Shown here: in pieces, positions 26,879-36,031 of the stretch | How the letters are laid out: the number at the start of each line of letters is the position of its first letter | Position numbering within the stretch: position 1 is the stretch's first letter | From: Acidobacteriales bacterium 59-55 | Lineage (GTDB): Bacteria; Acidobacteriota; Terriglobia; Terriglobales; Acidobacteriaceae | DNA: 64,000 nucleotides | Direction of reading: 5' to 3' | Assembly (NCBI GenBank): GCA_001897435.1 | Contig: MKSV01000006.1 | Span: 1 to 64,000 of the forward strand | Program-made: the position numbers and the translations under genes | Notes under the pieces: generated by a model | The model's database searches: none | What the model was told of the DNA's origin: nothing | What the model saw: the letters and a program-made list of their open reading frames with translations, nothing else

Positions 26879-29800
26879 CTAGAACGTGATCTTGCCGGCC
26901 AACTCCATCACGCGGTTTCCGTTTGCTCCACCATTCGCGCCGTCAATGTGGCCGAAGTTCGAGTTCGTGATGCTGCTGCTCGGATTGCCGAACTGAGGCG
27001 TGTTGGTAATGCTGAACGCTTCCGCGCGGAATTCCAGGTTGACGCGCTCGGTCAAGGGGAACTGCTTCCGGGCCGAAGCATCGAGATTGAAGAATCCAGG
27101 CCCGATGAAAGAGAGCAGGCCCGTATTTCCAAGCGCGGCGGTCGTCGGCTGGCTGAAGACCGAGGTATCGAACCATGCCTTCGAATCGCCGATTCCCTTC
27201 AGCTTGTGAAACTTCCCATCGATGTTTGCAACCTGCGTATTGCTCGGAGCATTCAAGCTGGCACCGCTGGCGGTTACCGAGAAAGGCGTTCCAGTCTCAA
27301 GCGAGAGAACACCGCTGACCTGCCATCCTCCAGCGACCCACTTCCCTACACCGGTATTCAGCCACTTCTTCCCCTTGCCGAACGGAAGCTGGTAGATGAA
27401 GCTCTGCACGAAGGTGTGCGTGCGATCGTTGCTGAGGCGAGAGTAGTTGCGGGAGAAGTCGAGGTATATGCTGGTGCCGCCGACGCCCGAGCCGCTCGAT
27501 GTCGAATAGCCCATTCCCTTCTGGTAGGTGTAGGCACTCGTGGCGGAGAGCCCATTGGTGAAGCGATGGTCCAGCTTTACCTGAAGCGAGTGGTAGCTTG
27601 AGCCCGCCTGTTTAAAGACCGTGCTCGATGCGGTTCTGCCGAAGGCAGTGTATTCCGGCTGCCCCTTTGCCCCGGCACCGGCTACGAAACCTGCGTTGAG
27701 ATTGTAGTTTTGCGCCAGTCCTACGCCTACATTGCCGACATAGGCGACATCGAGTACGAAGCCGGCGGGCAATGCGCGCTGCACCGCGGCGTTCCAGGAC
27801 TGCACATAGGGCGCCTTCCAGTTCAGGTTGATGACGTTGTACGCCTGCGGCGGCGCATCATGGATGATGCCATCCGGCGGGATGGGCGCAAGCAGGGGAG
27901 CAGGAAATCCTGCGGCCATGGATGCGGGCGTGCCATCCGGCTCCTGCGCCTGTGTATAGCTGCTCAAAGAATCGAACGAGTTATTTTGCTTGAGCGGATA
28001 GTTGGTGGCATAGGTGTTGAGGTTGTCGGGATAGGATTCGTAGCTCATCCCGTAGCCGGCGCGGACGACGGTCTTATCATCCAACCGGTAAGCGACGCCA
28101 AGACGAGGCGCAAAGTAGGTGAAGCGAGTCTTCATGCCGAGGTCCATCGGGTTTTTTCCAAGGCCCGCGATGATGAGCGTATTCGTGATGGGATCGTAGT
28201 TCGAGTAATCGCCCGCCCGGCGCGGTGTCGGCGGAACGTAAAGCTCCCATCGCAGTCCGTAGGTCAGCGTAAGTTTGGAGTTGGCCTGCCATGTATCCTG
28301 CGCGTAAGCGAAGACCTGCGACTCTCTCCACGAGGCATCCTGAACTCCGACGTCGCGGCCTACCTGGTTGGGAATGTCGAGGAGGAAGCTGGCGAAGTCG
28401 TTTGCCTGGCCGGTCTTGGGACCGCCCTTCAAGCCAGTCTGACCATCCCTGTATCGAAAAATGCCTCTTTGTCCGAAGACCTGCCCCTGCTGCAGATCGT
28501 CGCGGACTCGCCGCACCTCCGCTCCAAACTTGAGGCTGTGGTTGCCCTGAATTTTGGTCCAGTTGTTGACGAGATCGATGTTGGTCTCGCCCCGCACCCA
28601 GGGATAGGAAGCGCCGGTGCCAACGATAGGACTGGAGAAGCCTGCGATGTCGATGCCGGTAAGACCGCTCGTGGAAGGATCGACGTTCACGCCCGGAATC
28701 CCGATCGCCGCCGAAGCGTCCGACCCATAGTCATGCTGCTTGGCGATATTTTTGTAGTGATTCAAACCCAAGCGAACTTCGGTGAGCAACACCGGCGAGA
28801 AGACATGGGTATAGTTCGCGGCCGTGTTGTAAGCGGTCTGGGTGCCGTGCGCGCCATCGTGCGACGGTCCGCCAGCCAGGCCGAACAGAGCTTGCTGGTC
28901 CTGATCGACCTTCTGCCAGCTATACCGGACCGAGAGATGATCCTCTCCGCGAAGGTTCTGATCGGCCTTTACATCGAACGAATTCGTCTTCCGGATAAAG
29001 TGAGTCACACCCGTATAGTTGCTCGACAGACCTCCGCCGGGGACATTGGGCAGCGGGACCAGAGCCATGATCTTTTGTGCGATGGGGCTGATCCTCGCGG
29101 GGTCCATGACGTTCGCCCGCCCCATGTAGTTGAACTGGGTACGGCCGGTTCCATCAGAATTTCCGGTTGCCGGATCGTAGATATTGTTCGGAGCGGCGCT
29201 GAAGTCACCGTTACGGAAGGCTTCGGTAGGCACGGTGATCGTATTGAACTGCCCCTGATGATCGCTGACATGCAGGTAGTCGCCGAAGATAAACAGCTTG
29301 TCGCGAATGATCGGACCGCCGAGATTTCCGCCGTAGTAGTTATAAACGGTCACCGGATTCGGCCCGGTCTGGAAGTAGTCCTTGGCCTGTAGCGCGCTGA
29401 TGCGATTGAATTCATACGCCGCGCCGTGAAAGTCGTTGGTGCCTGACTTGAGGATGATGTCCGTCACGGCTCCGCCGACCCGTCCAAACTCTGCCTGGTA
29501 GTTCCCGGTTGAGACGCTGACACTCTGAATCGCTTCGCTGGGCGGAATGAGAACCTGCAGGAGTCCCGACCGTTCGTTGTCGTCTACGCCTTCGATCTCT
29601 GTGTTATTCGCAAGACGCGACTGGCCGTTGACCTCAGTAGAAAGTGAAGCGGCAGCATTGAAAAAAGTCGAATGCTGGAAATGCGGCTTGGTCGCGCCCG
29701 GAACCAGGGCAAGCAATCCCTGAAAGTTGCGATTCGTTCCGAGAGGAAGGTCCTCCGCCTGCTGCGAGGAGATATCGATTCCGACGTCCGCGCGGTCGGT

Positions 29801-30187
29801 CTTCAGAACATCCGGCGCCGAGGTGACGGTGACGCTCTCCGTCGCAGAGCCGAGCAGAAGCGTCACGTCCATGCGCACCGTGGTGTTAACAACGACCGCC
29901 ACATTCTCAACCTTGGCCGGTCTGAATCCAGTCTGCACCGCCGTGATCTCATACGTCCCCGGCTGAATCGCTTCAAAGTCATAGTTGCCGCTGTTGTTGG
30001 TCTGCATTGTCTTGCTGGCCCCGCTTCGGGTCTCCTTGATCGTTACCGTCGCACCGGGGACCGCGGCTTTGGTCTGATCCGTAACCGTTCCCAGCAGGTT
30101 TGCATTCACCGCCTGTCCAAGGGTAAAGGTCGAAGCGCTTACGAGCAGAAGAGCGGCGATACCGCCGAGAAATTTTTTAAAGGTCAC
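26879..30187 (-). CDS. Oar-like TonB-dependent receptor 1
   Basis: Outer-membrane active-transport protein of 1102 aa. A Sec signal peptide (to LGQA) is followed by a carboxypeptidase-regulatory beta-sandwich domain at residues about 28-115 (GTVTDQTKAAVPGATVTIKE), a TonB plug region at about 125-250 (LPLGTNRNFQGLLALVPG), and a long beta-barrel ending in the aromatic C terminus KITF. There is no SusD-like partner. The GTG start at 30187 has CTAGGAGACTC upstream. It is flanked on both sides by exported isomerase-like proteins, suggesting uptake of a sugar or glycoside they process. Regulation: a TTGAAACGTT element precedes it. Confidence 0.93.
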   Translation of the reverse strand: MTFKKFLGGIAALLLVSASTFTLGQAVNANLLGTVTDQTKAAVPGATVTIKETRSGASKTMQTNNSGNYDFEAIQPGTYEITAVQTGFRPAKVENVAVVVNTTVRMDVTLLLGSATESVTVTSAPDVLKTDRADVGIDISSQQAEDLPLGTNRNFQGLLALVPGATKPHFQHSTFFNAAASLSTEVNGQSRLANNTEIEGVDDNERSGLLQVLIPPSEAIQSVSVSTGNYQAEFGRVGGAVTDIILKSGTNDFHGAAYEFNRISALQAKDYFQTGPNPVTVYNYYGGNLGGPIIRDKLFIFGDYLHVSDHQGQFNTITVPTEAFRNGDFSAAPNNIYDPATGNSDGTGRTQFNYMGRANVMDPARISPIAQKIMALVPLPNVPGGGLSSNYTGVTHFIRKTNSFDVKADQNLRGEDHLSVRYSWQKVDQDQQALFGLAGGPSHDGAHGTQTAYNTAANYTHVFSPVLLTEVRLGLNHYKNIAKQHDYGSDASAAIGIPGVNVDPSTSGLTGIDIAGFSSPIVGTGASYPWVRGETNIDLVNNWTKIQGNHSLKFGAEVRRVRDDLQQGQVFGQRGIFRYRDGQTGLKGGPKTGQANDFASFLLDIPNQVGRDVGVQDASWRESQVFAYAQDTWQANSKLTLTYGLRWELYVPPTPRRAGDYSNYDPITNTLIIAGLGKNPMDLGMKTRFTYFAPRLGVAYRLDDKTVVRAGYGMSYESYPDNLNTYATNYPLKQNNSFDSLSSYTQAQEPDGTPASMAAGFPAPLLAPIPPDGIIHDAPPQAYNVINLNWKAPYVQSWNAAVQRALPAGFVLDVAYVGNVGVGLAQNYNLNAGFVAGAGAKGQPEYTAFGRTASSTVFKQAGSSYHSLQVKLDHRFTNGLSATSAYTYQKGMGYSTSSGSGVGGTSIYLDFSRNYSRLSNDRTHTFVQSFIYQLPFGKGKKWLNTGVGKWVAGGWQVSGVLSLETGTPFSVTASGASLNAPSNTQVANIDGKFHKLKGIGDSKAWFDTSVFSQPTTAALGNTGLLSFIGPGFFNLDASARKQFPLTERVNLEFRAEAFSITNTPQFGNPSSSITNSNFGHIDGANGGANGNRVMELAGKITF

Positions 30188-30298
30188 GAGAGTCTCCTAG
30201 AAGGTCCAGCAATGTAATCGAATACAAAACGGAGAGATGATTGTTTGAACAGCGAACGAAACTTTATCAGGTCCATTCCGTTAATAGCAACAAAAAAA

Positions 30299-30314
30299 GT
30301 TGAAACGTTATAGC
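30299..30314 (-). promoter_or_regulatory. operator-like element upstream of TonB receptor 1
   Basis: GTTGAAACGTTATAGC preceded by ACAAAAAAA. Nearly the same string, ACAAAAAAATTGAAACGCTT, occurs upstream of the CRTAC1 operon at 43128-43147. The AAACG core resembles LacI/GalR half sites. It lies in the 188-nt divergent gap between receptor 1 and the second isomerase-like gene. Confidence 0.4.
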
Positions 30315-30375
30315 TATTGCAACTCCATCGGATCGCACTGGACGAGCCCACGGGAGCGGAGGTACGATTCGCAAC

Positions 30376-31236
30376 ATGAATCCTTCCATGACACGTCGCA
30401 ACCTTCTCCGCGGAGGCGCGATGTTGAGCGCCTCGGCCTTTCTGTCCACCCCTGGCATCGCCGTTGCAGCCGACAAGAAACCGTCCGGGGCATCGCCGAT
30501 CCGGCTGGGCATCGCCAGTTACACCTTCAGAAAATTCGATGACGCACACCTGATTCAGTTCATGAAGGAACTAAAGACTCCGTATCTGAATCTGAAAGAC
30601 TTTCATCTCCCCATGACTCCGCTCGATCAGGTGAGCGTGCTCGCCGCCAAGTACAGAGCCGCCGGTCTGAAGCTGACAGCAGCAGGCACCATCACCTTTC
30701 GTGACGACAACGACGACGACATCCGCTCGAAGTTCGAGTACGTCAAGGCTGCCGGAATCCCTATGATCGTTGGCGCTCCGACTCACCAGGTGCTGCCGCG
30801 GCTGGAGAAGTTCGTCAAGCAGTACAACATCAAGGTGGCCATCCACAATCACGGTCCCGAGGATAAGAACTTCCCCTCGCCGCTCGACGTGCTGGCCGCG
30901 GTGAAGAACATGGACCCGCGCATCGGCTGCTGCATCGACGTGGGCCACACCATGCGCACTGGAACCGATCCCGTCGAAGCGATCCGCAAGGTCGGCAAGC
31001 GGGTGCTGGACATCCACATGAAAGACCTCTCCCAGGCCCTGGTGAAGGAGAGCCAGGTTGCCGTCGGCGACGGGCTCATGCCGGTACGCGGAATCTTCGA
31101 GGCGCTGATCGCGCTGAAATATCCCGGAGACGTCGATCTTGAATACGAGATCTTCGCCGACGATCCGATGCCGGGCGTCATCAAGAGCTTCGCCTATATG
31201 CGCGGCGTCCTTGCCGGCATGGGTTACAAGGGTTAA
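30376..31236 (+). CDS. exported xylose isomerase-like TIM-barrel protein (second copy)
   Basis: 286 aa, divergently transcribed from TonB receptor 1. Tat-type N terminus TRRNLLRGGAMLSASAFLS. Same superfamily as the protein at 25798 but clearly not a recent duplicate. Candidate ligand positions are IHNHGPED (His/Asn where the other protein has Glu), CIDVGHTM (Asp), LDIHMKDL (His) and DLEYEIF (Glu). The changed first ligand suggests a different substrate or chemistry. Possible epimerase, isomerase or keto-sugar lyase; no assignment is safe. Confidence 0.83.
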   Translation: MNPSMTRRNLLRGGAMLSASAFLSTPGIAVAADKKPSGASPIRLGIASYTFRKFDDAHLIQFMKELKTPYLNLKDFHLPMTPLDQVSVLAAKYRAAGLKLTAAGTITFRDDNDDDIRSKFEYVKAAGIPMIVGAPTHQVLPRLEKFVKQYNIKVAIHNHGPEDKNFPSPLDVLAAVKNMDPRIGCCIDVGHTMRTGTDPVEAIRKVGKRVLDIHMKDLSQALVKESQVAVGDGLMPVRGIFEALIALKYPGDVDLEYEIFADDPMPGVIKSFAYMRGVLAGMGYKG

Positions 31237-31264
31237 GCCGTTTCGCCGGCGGCACCAAAGCAGA

Positions 31265-31324
31265 TGCTCCCGCCTTATCCGACGTGTCGCGCATGAGCCG
31301 CGACGGACGAATAAGGCGGGAGCA
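31265..31324. terminator. long bidirectional hairpin between convergent genes
   Basis: TGCTCCCGCCTTAT (31265-31278) pairs perfectly with ATAAGGCGGGAGCA (31311-31324), 14 bp, and the interior folds again through GTCGCG/CGCGAC. It is placed 29 nt after the + strand isomerase-like gene and 33 nt before the end of the - strand GH27, so it probably stops transcription from both sides. Confidence 0.7.
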
Positions 31325-31356
31325 GCAACAAATTCCCACTTTCCAACAAGACATTT

Positions 31357-32544
31357 TTACTGCGATACCCGCAGAAGCAGGACGCCGTGTCCGGGAACCG
31401 TCACCTTGTAGGGTGAGCTGATGGTTCCGAGATCCTTGTGAAGCCACAGATCCTTTGCCTTCACCGCGCGGCTGAAGCCGAGCTTGCTGAAGTCGACCTC
31501 GGTGCTGAGCGGAGATGGGTGACGGTTGAAGACGGCAACCGCCTTCGAGCCATCGGCCAGCGAGCGCGTCCATATCTCGATCGGTCCCTCGGCGCTGGCG
31601 CGGTCGCCCTGCTTGCCTGCCGCATCCTGATCGATGGCGATGACATCGCGATTTGTCAAAATCGAAATCGTCTCGGGAGTCATCGTGCTCAAGTCGTTAC
31701 CCGCCAGCAGAGGCGCGGCGAGGATGGCCCACAGGCTCATGTGCGTGCGGTATTCCTCGGCGGTCATGCCTCCGTTACCGACCTCGAGCATGTCGGGATC
31801 GTTCCAGTGGCCGGGGCCGGCAAAGCGCGAGAGACCGGCCTGGCTGAAGCCGATCTGTTCCATGCGCGCGTAGTGGTCCGAGATATCTCCCGTGGTGCGC
31901 CATGAATTGCCGCCGACAGTTGTGCCCCATCGCCACACCGCATCGTTGCCGTATTGGCAGAGGCTGTACACGATGGGGCGGCCCGTGCTGCGCAGCGCAT
32001 CGCGCATCTTGATGTAGGAGTCGACCATGATCTTGTTGGCGGCCTCGGGTGTCGGCGCGTCCTTCATTACCGTGCGCAGGCCGCACAGATCGTACTTGAG
32101 ATAGTCGATGCCCCAGGCGGCGTAGGTGCGGGCATCCTGCAGTTCATGGCCGTAGCTGCCCTCGTACTTGGCGCAGGTCAGGGGACCGGGTGAAGAGTAG
32201 ATGCCCAGCTTGAGTCCCTTGCTGTGAACAAAGTCGGCGAGCGCCTTCATGTCGGGAAATTTACTGTTGGGCTGGATGTTTCCCTGCGCGTCGCGCTTGC
32301 CCTGCCAGGTGTCGTCGATGTTGATGTAGGTATAGCCCGCGGCCTTCATGCCGCTCGAAACCATGGCCTCGGCCTGGGCGCGAATAGTGGCGTCGTCGAC
32401 CTTGCCGTGAAAGTGGTTCCAACTGTTCCAGCCCATCGGAGGCCGAGCTGCGAGGCCATTCTGCTGCGCCGGCGCGATGCCGGGAGCGGCGAGGACAAGA
32501 GCGGCCAATGCAATACAGGCAAAACGCATTTGAGAGAGCGGCAT
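31357..32544 (-). CDS. secreted GH27 alpha-galactosidase
   Basis: Glycoside hydrolase family 27, 395 aa, with a Sec signal (FACIALAALVLAAPGIAPAQ). The family opening PPMGWNSWNHF is present. Nucleophile D152 in YLKYDLCG and acid/base D220 in SWRTTGDI are both conserved. The catalytic barrel is followed by a C-terminal beta-sandwich. Family members remove alpha-galactose, and some remove beta-L-arabinopyranose. ATG 32544 is preceded by AGGAGTTCC. It lies 116 nt downstream of GH51 on the same strand, probably co-transcribed. Confidence 0.92.
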   Translation of the reverse strand: MPLSQMRFACIALAALVLAAPGIAPAQQNGLAARPPMGWNSWNHFHGKVDDATIRAQAEAMVSSGMKAAGYTYINIDDTWQGKRDAQGNIQPNSKFPDMKALADFVHSKGLKLGIYSSPGPLTCAKYEGSYGHELQDARTYAAWGIDYLKYDLCGLRTVMKDAPTPEAANKIMVDSYIKMRDALRSTGRPIVYSLCQYGNDAVWRWGTTVGGNSWRTTGDISDHYARMEQIGFSQAGLSRFAGPGHWNDPDMLEVGNGGMTAEEYRTHMSLWAILAAPLLAGNDLSTMTPETISILTNRDVIAIDQDAAGKQGDRASAEGPIEIWTRSLADGSKAVAVFNRHPSPLSTEVDFSKLGFSRAVKAKDLWLHKDLGTISSPYKVTVPGHGVLLLRVSQ

Positions 32545-32660
32545 GTGTGGAACTCCTAAGAGAGACATCCGGTAAAAATTCGGCGGCGAGCGCCGTGAGC
32601 TTTATACATGAACGGCAGGGTAGATGCGAGCCGTCCCGGAAAAGGGTAAACAAGTAACGG

Positions 32661-34721
32661 CTACTGCATCGGAATCTCGATGACCGTTACGCTGGCGTTC
32701 GGGAACTTGTGGGTGAAGGCTCCGTGGACCGGGTCTGTCCGGGTTACGGGCTTCACCCGGTTCGGATCCTCTTCATCGTTCTCGGCCAGAATGCTGTCCG
32801 CGGCGAGCGTCGTCACCTTGGCACTCGTCCCCTTCACGCCGAGGTTAGCAAGATCGAAGCTGGCGGTCAGCGATCGCGTCAGATGGCGATTCACGCAGAA
32901 CAGAACCAGCGATTTGCCTCCTTCGGACTCGGCTGCCGTCACGTCGAGATAGGGAACATCGGTGATCTCGGGCAGGCGATTGACTCCATGCGTGACGGTG
33001 TATTCGGGCGAGTTCGACTTCACGTTGAGCAAGGTTCGCGGCTGCGCGTTTGCGTACTCGCGAAGCACCCAGTAGGCGGGCGCGCCGTAGACCTGACCGC
33101 GCTTCTTCCAGATGCCGCCGAACTCCATAATGCCGGTCATGTCGGAGATGGGAACGATGCCGGAGTCACGCACGATCATGTTGAGGAAGCCGCCCGCAAA
33201 CAGGGCGCCGCCCATGTTGGTGAAGTTCAGCCCCGTACGCGAACGGGAGATCATCAACCACTCGGTGAATGCCGTCTTGACATGGTCGCGGTGTGGGCTC
33301 TGCTGAATCTGGTCGTGGATGGCATGCATCTGCTTGCCTAATCCGATGGGGAGCGCGAGGCTCGCCATGGTGCGAAACTCCGCCGTGGAGTTGTGCATCT
33401 GCACGGCGTCGTTCACGACGAAGTGAGTCGAGAGGTAGTCGAACGTTCCCGGAGGGTTCGTCAACTGCGCGGCGTTCCAGTCGTGGAAGTGGTCTTCGTC
33501 GGCGCCGGTGGCGATCAGACGCGCGTGAGGATCGACCTTGCGTACTGCTTCGCTGACCTCACGCGTAACTGCTGCGACGCGGCCCAAGGTGGGATAGCCG
33601 ACCTGGAAGTCGCCCCAGAGTTCGTTACCCAACTCCCACAGCAGGCCGCCCTTGTGATCGGCCCAGTGCTGGTTGACATACTGCACCCACGCGGCCGCCT
33701 GCGCGGGTGTATCGGTGCCGAGGTTCAGCGCGATCTGCGGCTCGGCGTGAATGAGCTTGCAGAACTCCAGAAACTCGTCCGTGCCGAAGGTGTTGTACTC
33801 GGGAATTCCCCACGAGACATTCAGCCTGCCGATTCTCTTGTCGCGCGGACCGATGCCGTCTCTCCAGTCATACGCCGAGGTAAAGTTGCCGCCGAACCGG
33901 ATCAGCGGCGAGTGCAGATCGCGCGCCATGGCGATCTCGTCCGGGTCCATGCCATCGATGTTGTCGGCCGGCATCAGCGATGCCTGGTCCACCTCCACGC
34001 GGGCATCGTCCTTGAGCGCGATGACGAAATCCACCGGCTCCAGCGGAGCCACTTGGCCCTGCGTGAGCGCAAGCCGGAAGGTGTACTTCGTCCACTTCGT
34101 TGCAGACGCATCAAGATTCTGCGTCGCCAGCACGCGGCCTTCGTGATTGCGCGCGCGGAGAGAGACGGTGACCTGGGCCGGTCCGCGCACATGCTTCAGC
34201 CAGACGCTGCCGGTATAGGTGAGCTCGCGATGAACGGGCAGATAGACCCGCTGCCGGACGCCGACCTCTTTGTCAGGCAGTGACATGATCAGCAGCGAGC
34301 GGCTCGAGTTCGCCGCGTCTCCCCACACCGGCAGATAGCGATTTCCCTGTGCCTGGTCGAGCGGCTCCCACGGCAAGGGGATGCCGAGCTGCGATGCCCT
34401 CTCCAACTCGGGACGGGCGCGCAGCATGTTGGCGACGTTGCCGGCGCTCCACAGACCGCCCTCGAAGCTGGGATTCTCAAGCACGTCGGCCCACAGGCCG
34501 CCGTAGGTCGACTTGCCGATGGGTTCGAGAAAGCTGCCGAAGACGCTGGTTGGAATCGTCTGCGGAGTGGCAGGGCGAGTGATCTGCACTTCGATCGGCG
34601 CGTCGGAGATCGTGCCGCTTTCCGTAATCTGGGCCGGGAGAGGAAGGCTTGCCGCGAGAACGAATAGCCCTAGAGACAGAAGCTGCGCGGCGGATTTGGC
34701 ACGGGAAGATGAAAGATTCAC
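32661..34721 (-). CDS. secreted GH51-type alpha-L-arabinofuranosidase
   Basis: 686 aa with a signal peptide ending near LPLPAQ. An N-terminal carbohydrate-binding-like region (residues about 45-260, containing FLEPIGKSTYGGLWADVLENPSFEGG) precedes the GH51 barrel; acid/base E367 in WELGNELWG and nucleophile E487 in TAFTEWLM, then a C-terminal beta-sandwich. Releases L-arabinose side chains from arabinoxylan, arabinan or arabinogalactan. GTG start at 34721 with AAGGAGAC upstream. A LacI-type operator lies 28 nt before the start. Export to periplasm or outside is clear from the signal; intracellular GH51 enzymes usually lack one. Confidence 0.9.
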   Translation of the reverse strand: MNLSSSRAKSAAQLLSLGLFVLAASLPLPAQITESGTISDAPIEVQITRPATPQTIPTSVFGSFLEPIGKSTYGGLWADVLENPSFEGGLWSAGNVANMLRARPELERASQLGIPLPWEPLDQAQGNRYLPVWGDAANSSRSLLIMSLPDKEVGVRQRVYLPVHRELTYTGSVWLKHVRGPAQVTVSLRARNHEGRVLATQNLDASATKWTKYTFRLALTQGQVAPLEPVDFVIALKDDARVEVDQASLMPADNIDGMDPDEIAMARDLHSPLIRFGGNFTSAYDWRDGIGPRDKRIGRLNVSWGIPEYNTFGTDEFLEFCKLIHAEPQIALNLGTDTPAQAAAWVQYVNQHWADHKGGLLWELGNELWGDFQVGYPTLGRVAAVTREVSEAVRKVDPHARLIATGADEDHFHDWNAAQLTNPPGTFDYLSTHFVVNDAVQMHNSTAEFRTMASLALPIGLGKQMHAIHDQIQQSPHRDHVKTAFTEWLMISRSRTGLNFTNMGGALFAGGFLNMIVRDSGIVPISDMTGIMEFGGIWKKRGQVYGAPAYWVLREYANAQPRTLLNVKSNSPEYTVTHGVNRLPEITDVPYLDVTAAESEGGKSLVLFCVNRHLTRSLTASFDLANLGVKGTSAKVTTLAADSILAENDEEDPNRVKPVTRTDPVHGAFTHKFPNASVTVIEIPMQ

Positions 34722-34748
34722 GGAAGTAGTCTCCTTGCGGAAAGTCCA

Positions 34749-34767
34749 ATTGTAAACGCTTGCATAA
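34749..34767 (-). promoter_or_regulatory. LacI/GalR-type operator upstream of GH51
   Basis: ATTGTAAACGCTTGCATAA; on the - strand it reads TTATGCAAGCGTTTACAAT and fits the cre-like pattern TGNAANCGNTNNCA at every fixed position. It sits immediately upstream of the GH51-GH27 pair. Confidence 0.6.
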
Positions 34768-34836
34768 AGGTTTTACCTATAAATCAGCCCGAAATTTCCG
34801 CGCGTTTCGCATGCTGGACGGAGTCGATGATCTAAT

Positions 34837-35943
34837 TCATTGCATCGGCGCCGGCGCCATGTGCCTCGGTTGCAGGCTGACCGCAATTTTCATCTCAGCC
34901 TCCGCCTGATCCTTCTTGCCCATCCGCCCCAGCGTGAGTCCGTAGTAATAATGCGCAGGCTGATACTTCGGCGCGCTTGCCACGGCCCGGGCCAGATAGT
35001 CCTCGGCTTTGGCGTAGTCCTTTGCCCGATACGAGAGGATCCCCATTCCCGTCAGTGCACCTCCGTGCTTCGGGTCGCGCTCCAGGGCTTTGCGGAAGAG
35101 CGGCTCGGCCTCTGCATCGTGCTGCCCGTCCAGCGCAATCTGGCCAAGTTCGTAGTACGACTCCGTCTGCATCGGCTGAAGCGCGATCGAACGCTCGAAC
35201 TCCTCCTTTGCATCGGCGGTACGCAACTGCCTTTCGAGCAGGCGGCCCAGACCGTAGTGCGCCGAGGCGTCGCCGGGACGCGCCGCAAGATAGGCGCGGT
35301 AGTGGCGCTCGGCGGCGGCAGGCTGCTCCTGATCGGCCTCGACCCGCGCCAGCGCGTAGATGGCGGTGAGGTCGCCGGGCTTCAGAGCAAGCGCGGCATT
35401 CAACGCTTCGGCAGCAGGTTCGAGCAGATGCATTCCGTGCGCCTGAATGCCCAGATCGGTGAGCAGCGTGGGATCGTCGGGAAGGCTCTTGCGAGCGTGT
35501 TGCAGGCATTCAAGCGCCGCCTGCTGATTGCCGGCAGAGCGAGCCTGGAGCGCCAGCGCCGTAGCCGCTTGAAGCTCTCCTTTGCGAGCATCCGGGTCGC
35601 GCAGATTGGTGGCAAGCACCGTCTCAAAGCAGTCCATCGCCTCCGGATAGCGATGCTGCGCAAGCAGAATTGCTCCCAGCGCGTTATTGGCCACAGGAGA
35701 ATTGGGACTTACAGCGAGCGCATGTTTCAACAGCCGCTCGGCCTCAGCCGCATCCCCCTGACCGGCACGAATGCGGGCGAACTCGGTCAGCTCCTCGACA
35801 TCATCGGGATGAGCGGCGAGGTAAGTCCGGAGCTGCGCTGCCGTCTGCGGAGCCGGAGTCTGTCCGGCAGAGACGGCAGGCACCGCGGCAAACGCAAGCG
35901 CGAGCACAAGAGCGCGTCCGAAGCTGGTGAGAGGCTGGCTCAT
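34837..35943 (-). CDS. secreted TPR-repeat protein 2
   Basis: 368 aa. Sec signal peptide MSQPLTSFGRALVLALAFAAVPAVSAGQ, followed by about nine tetratricopeptide repeats filling the rest (for example EAERLLKHALAVSPNSPVANNALGAILLAQ and AEPLFRKALERDPKHGGALTGMG). No other domain, so it is a binding or scaffold protein in the periplasm or at the surface. It is directly downstream of TonB receptor 2. ATG 35943 gives an ideal signal peptide but has no ribosome binding site, because the receptor's terminator hairpin and T-run abut it; the alternative ATG at 36015 would read through the hairpin. Confidence 0.82.
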   Translation of the reverse strand: MSQPLTSFGRALVLALAFAAVPAVSAGQTPAPQTAAQLRTYLAAHPDDVEELTEFARIRAGQGDAAEAERLLKHALAVSPNSPVANNALGAILLAQHRYPEAMDCFETVLATNLRDPDARKGELQAATALALQARSAGNQQAALECLQHARKSLPDDPTLLTDLGIQAHGMHLLEPAAEALNAALALKPGDLTAIYALARVEADQEQPAAAERHYRAYLAARPGDASAHYGLGRLLERQLRTADAKEEFERSIALQPMQTESYYELGQIALDGQHDAEAEPLFRKALERDPKHGGALTGMGILSYRAKDYAKAEDYLARAVASAPKYQPAHYYYGLTLGRMGKKDQAEAEMKIAVSLQPRHMAPAPMQ

Positions 35944-35983
35944 AAAAAGAGGAGGGCAGGAGACCTTGCCGTCTCCCGCCCTC
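35944..35983 (-). terminator. intrinsic terminator after TonB receptor 2, abutting the TPR 2 start
   Basis: On the - strand GAGGGCGGGAGAC pairs with GTCTCCTGCCCTC (13 bp, one mismatch) around GGCAAG and is followed by CTCTTTTT and then at once by the ATG of the TPR gene. Confidence 0.65.
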
Positions 35984-36031
35984 TGAGGATAACTCCGCAA
36001 TAGCCCGGCGCTCATCTGTGCGCCGCGCCGG

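Noticed and set aside
27710-29392. 560-aa ORF on the + strand inside TonB receptor 1
   Set aside because: Antisense to the receptor barrel; no recognisable domain or start signal.
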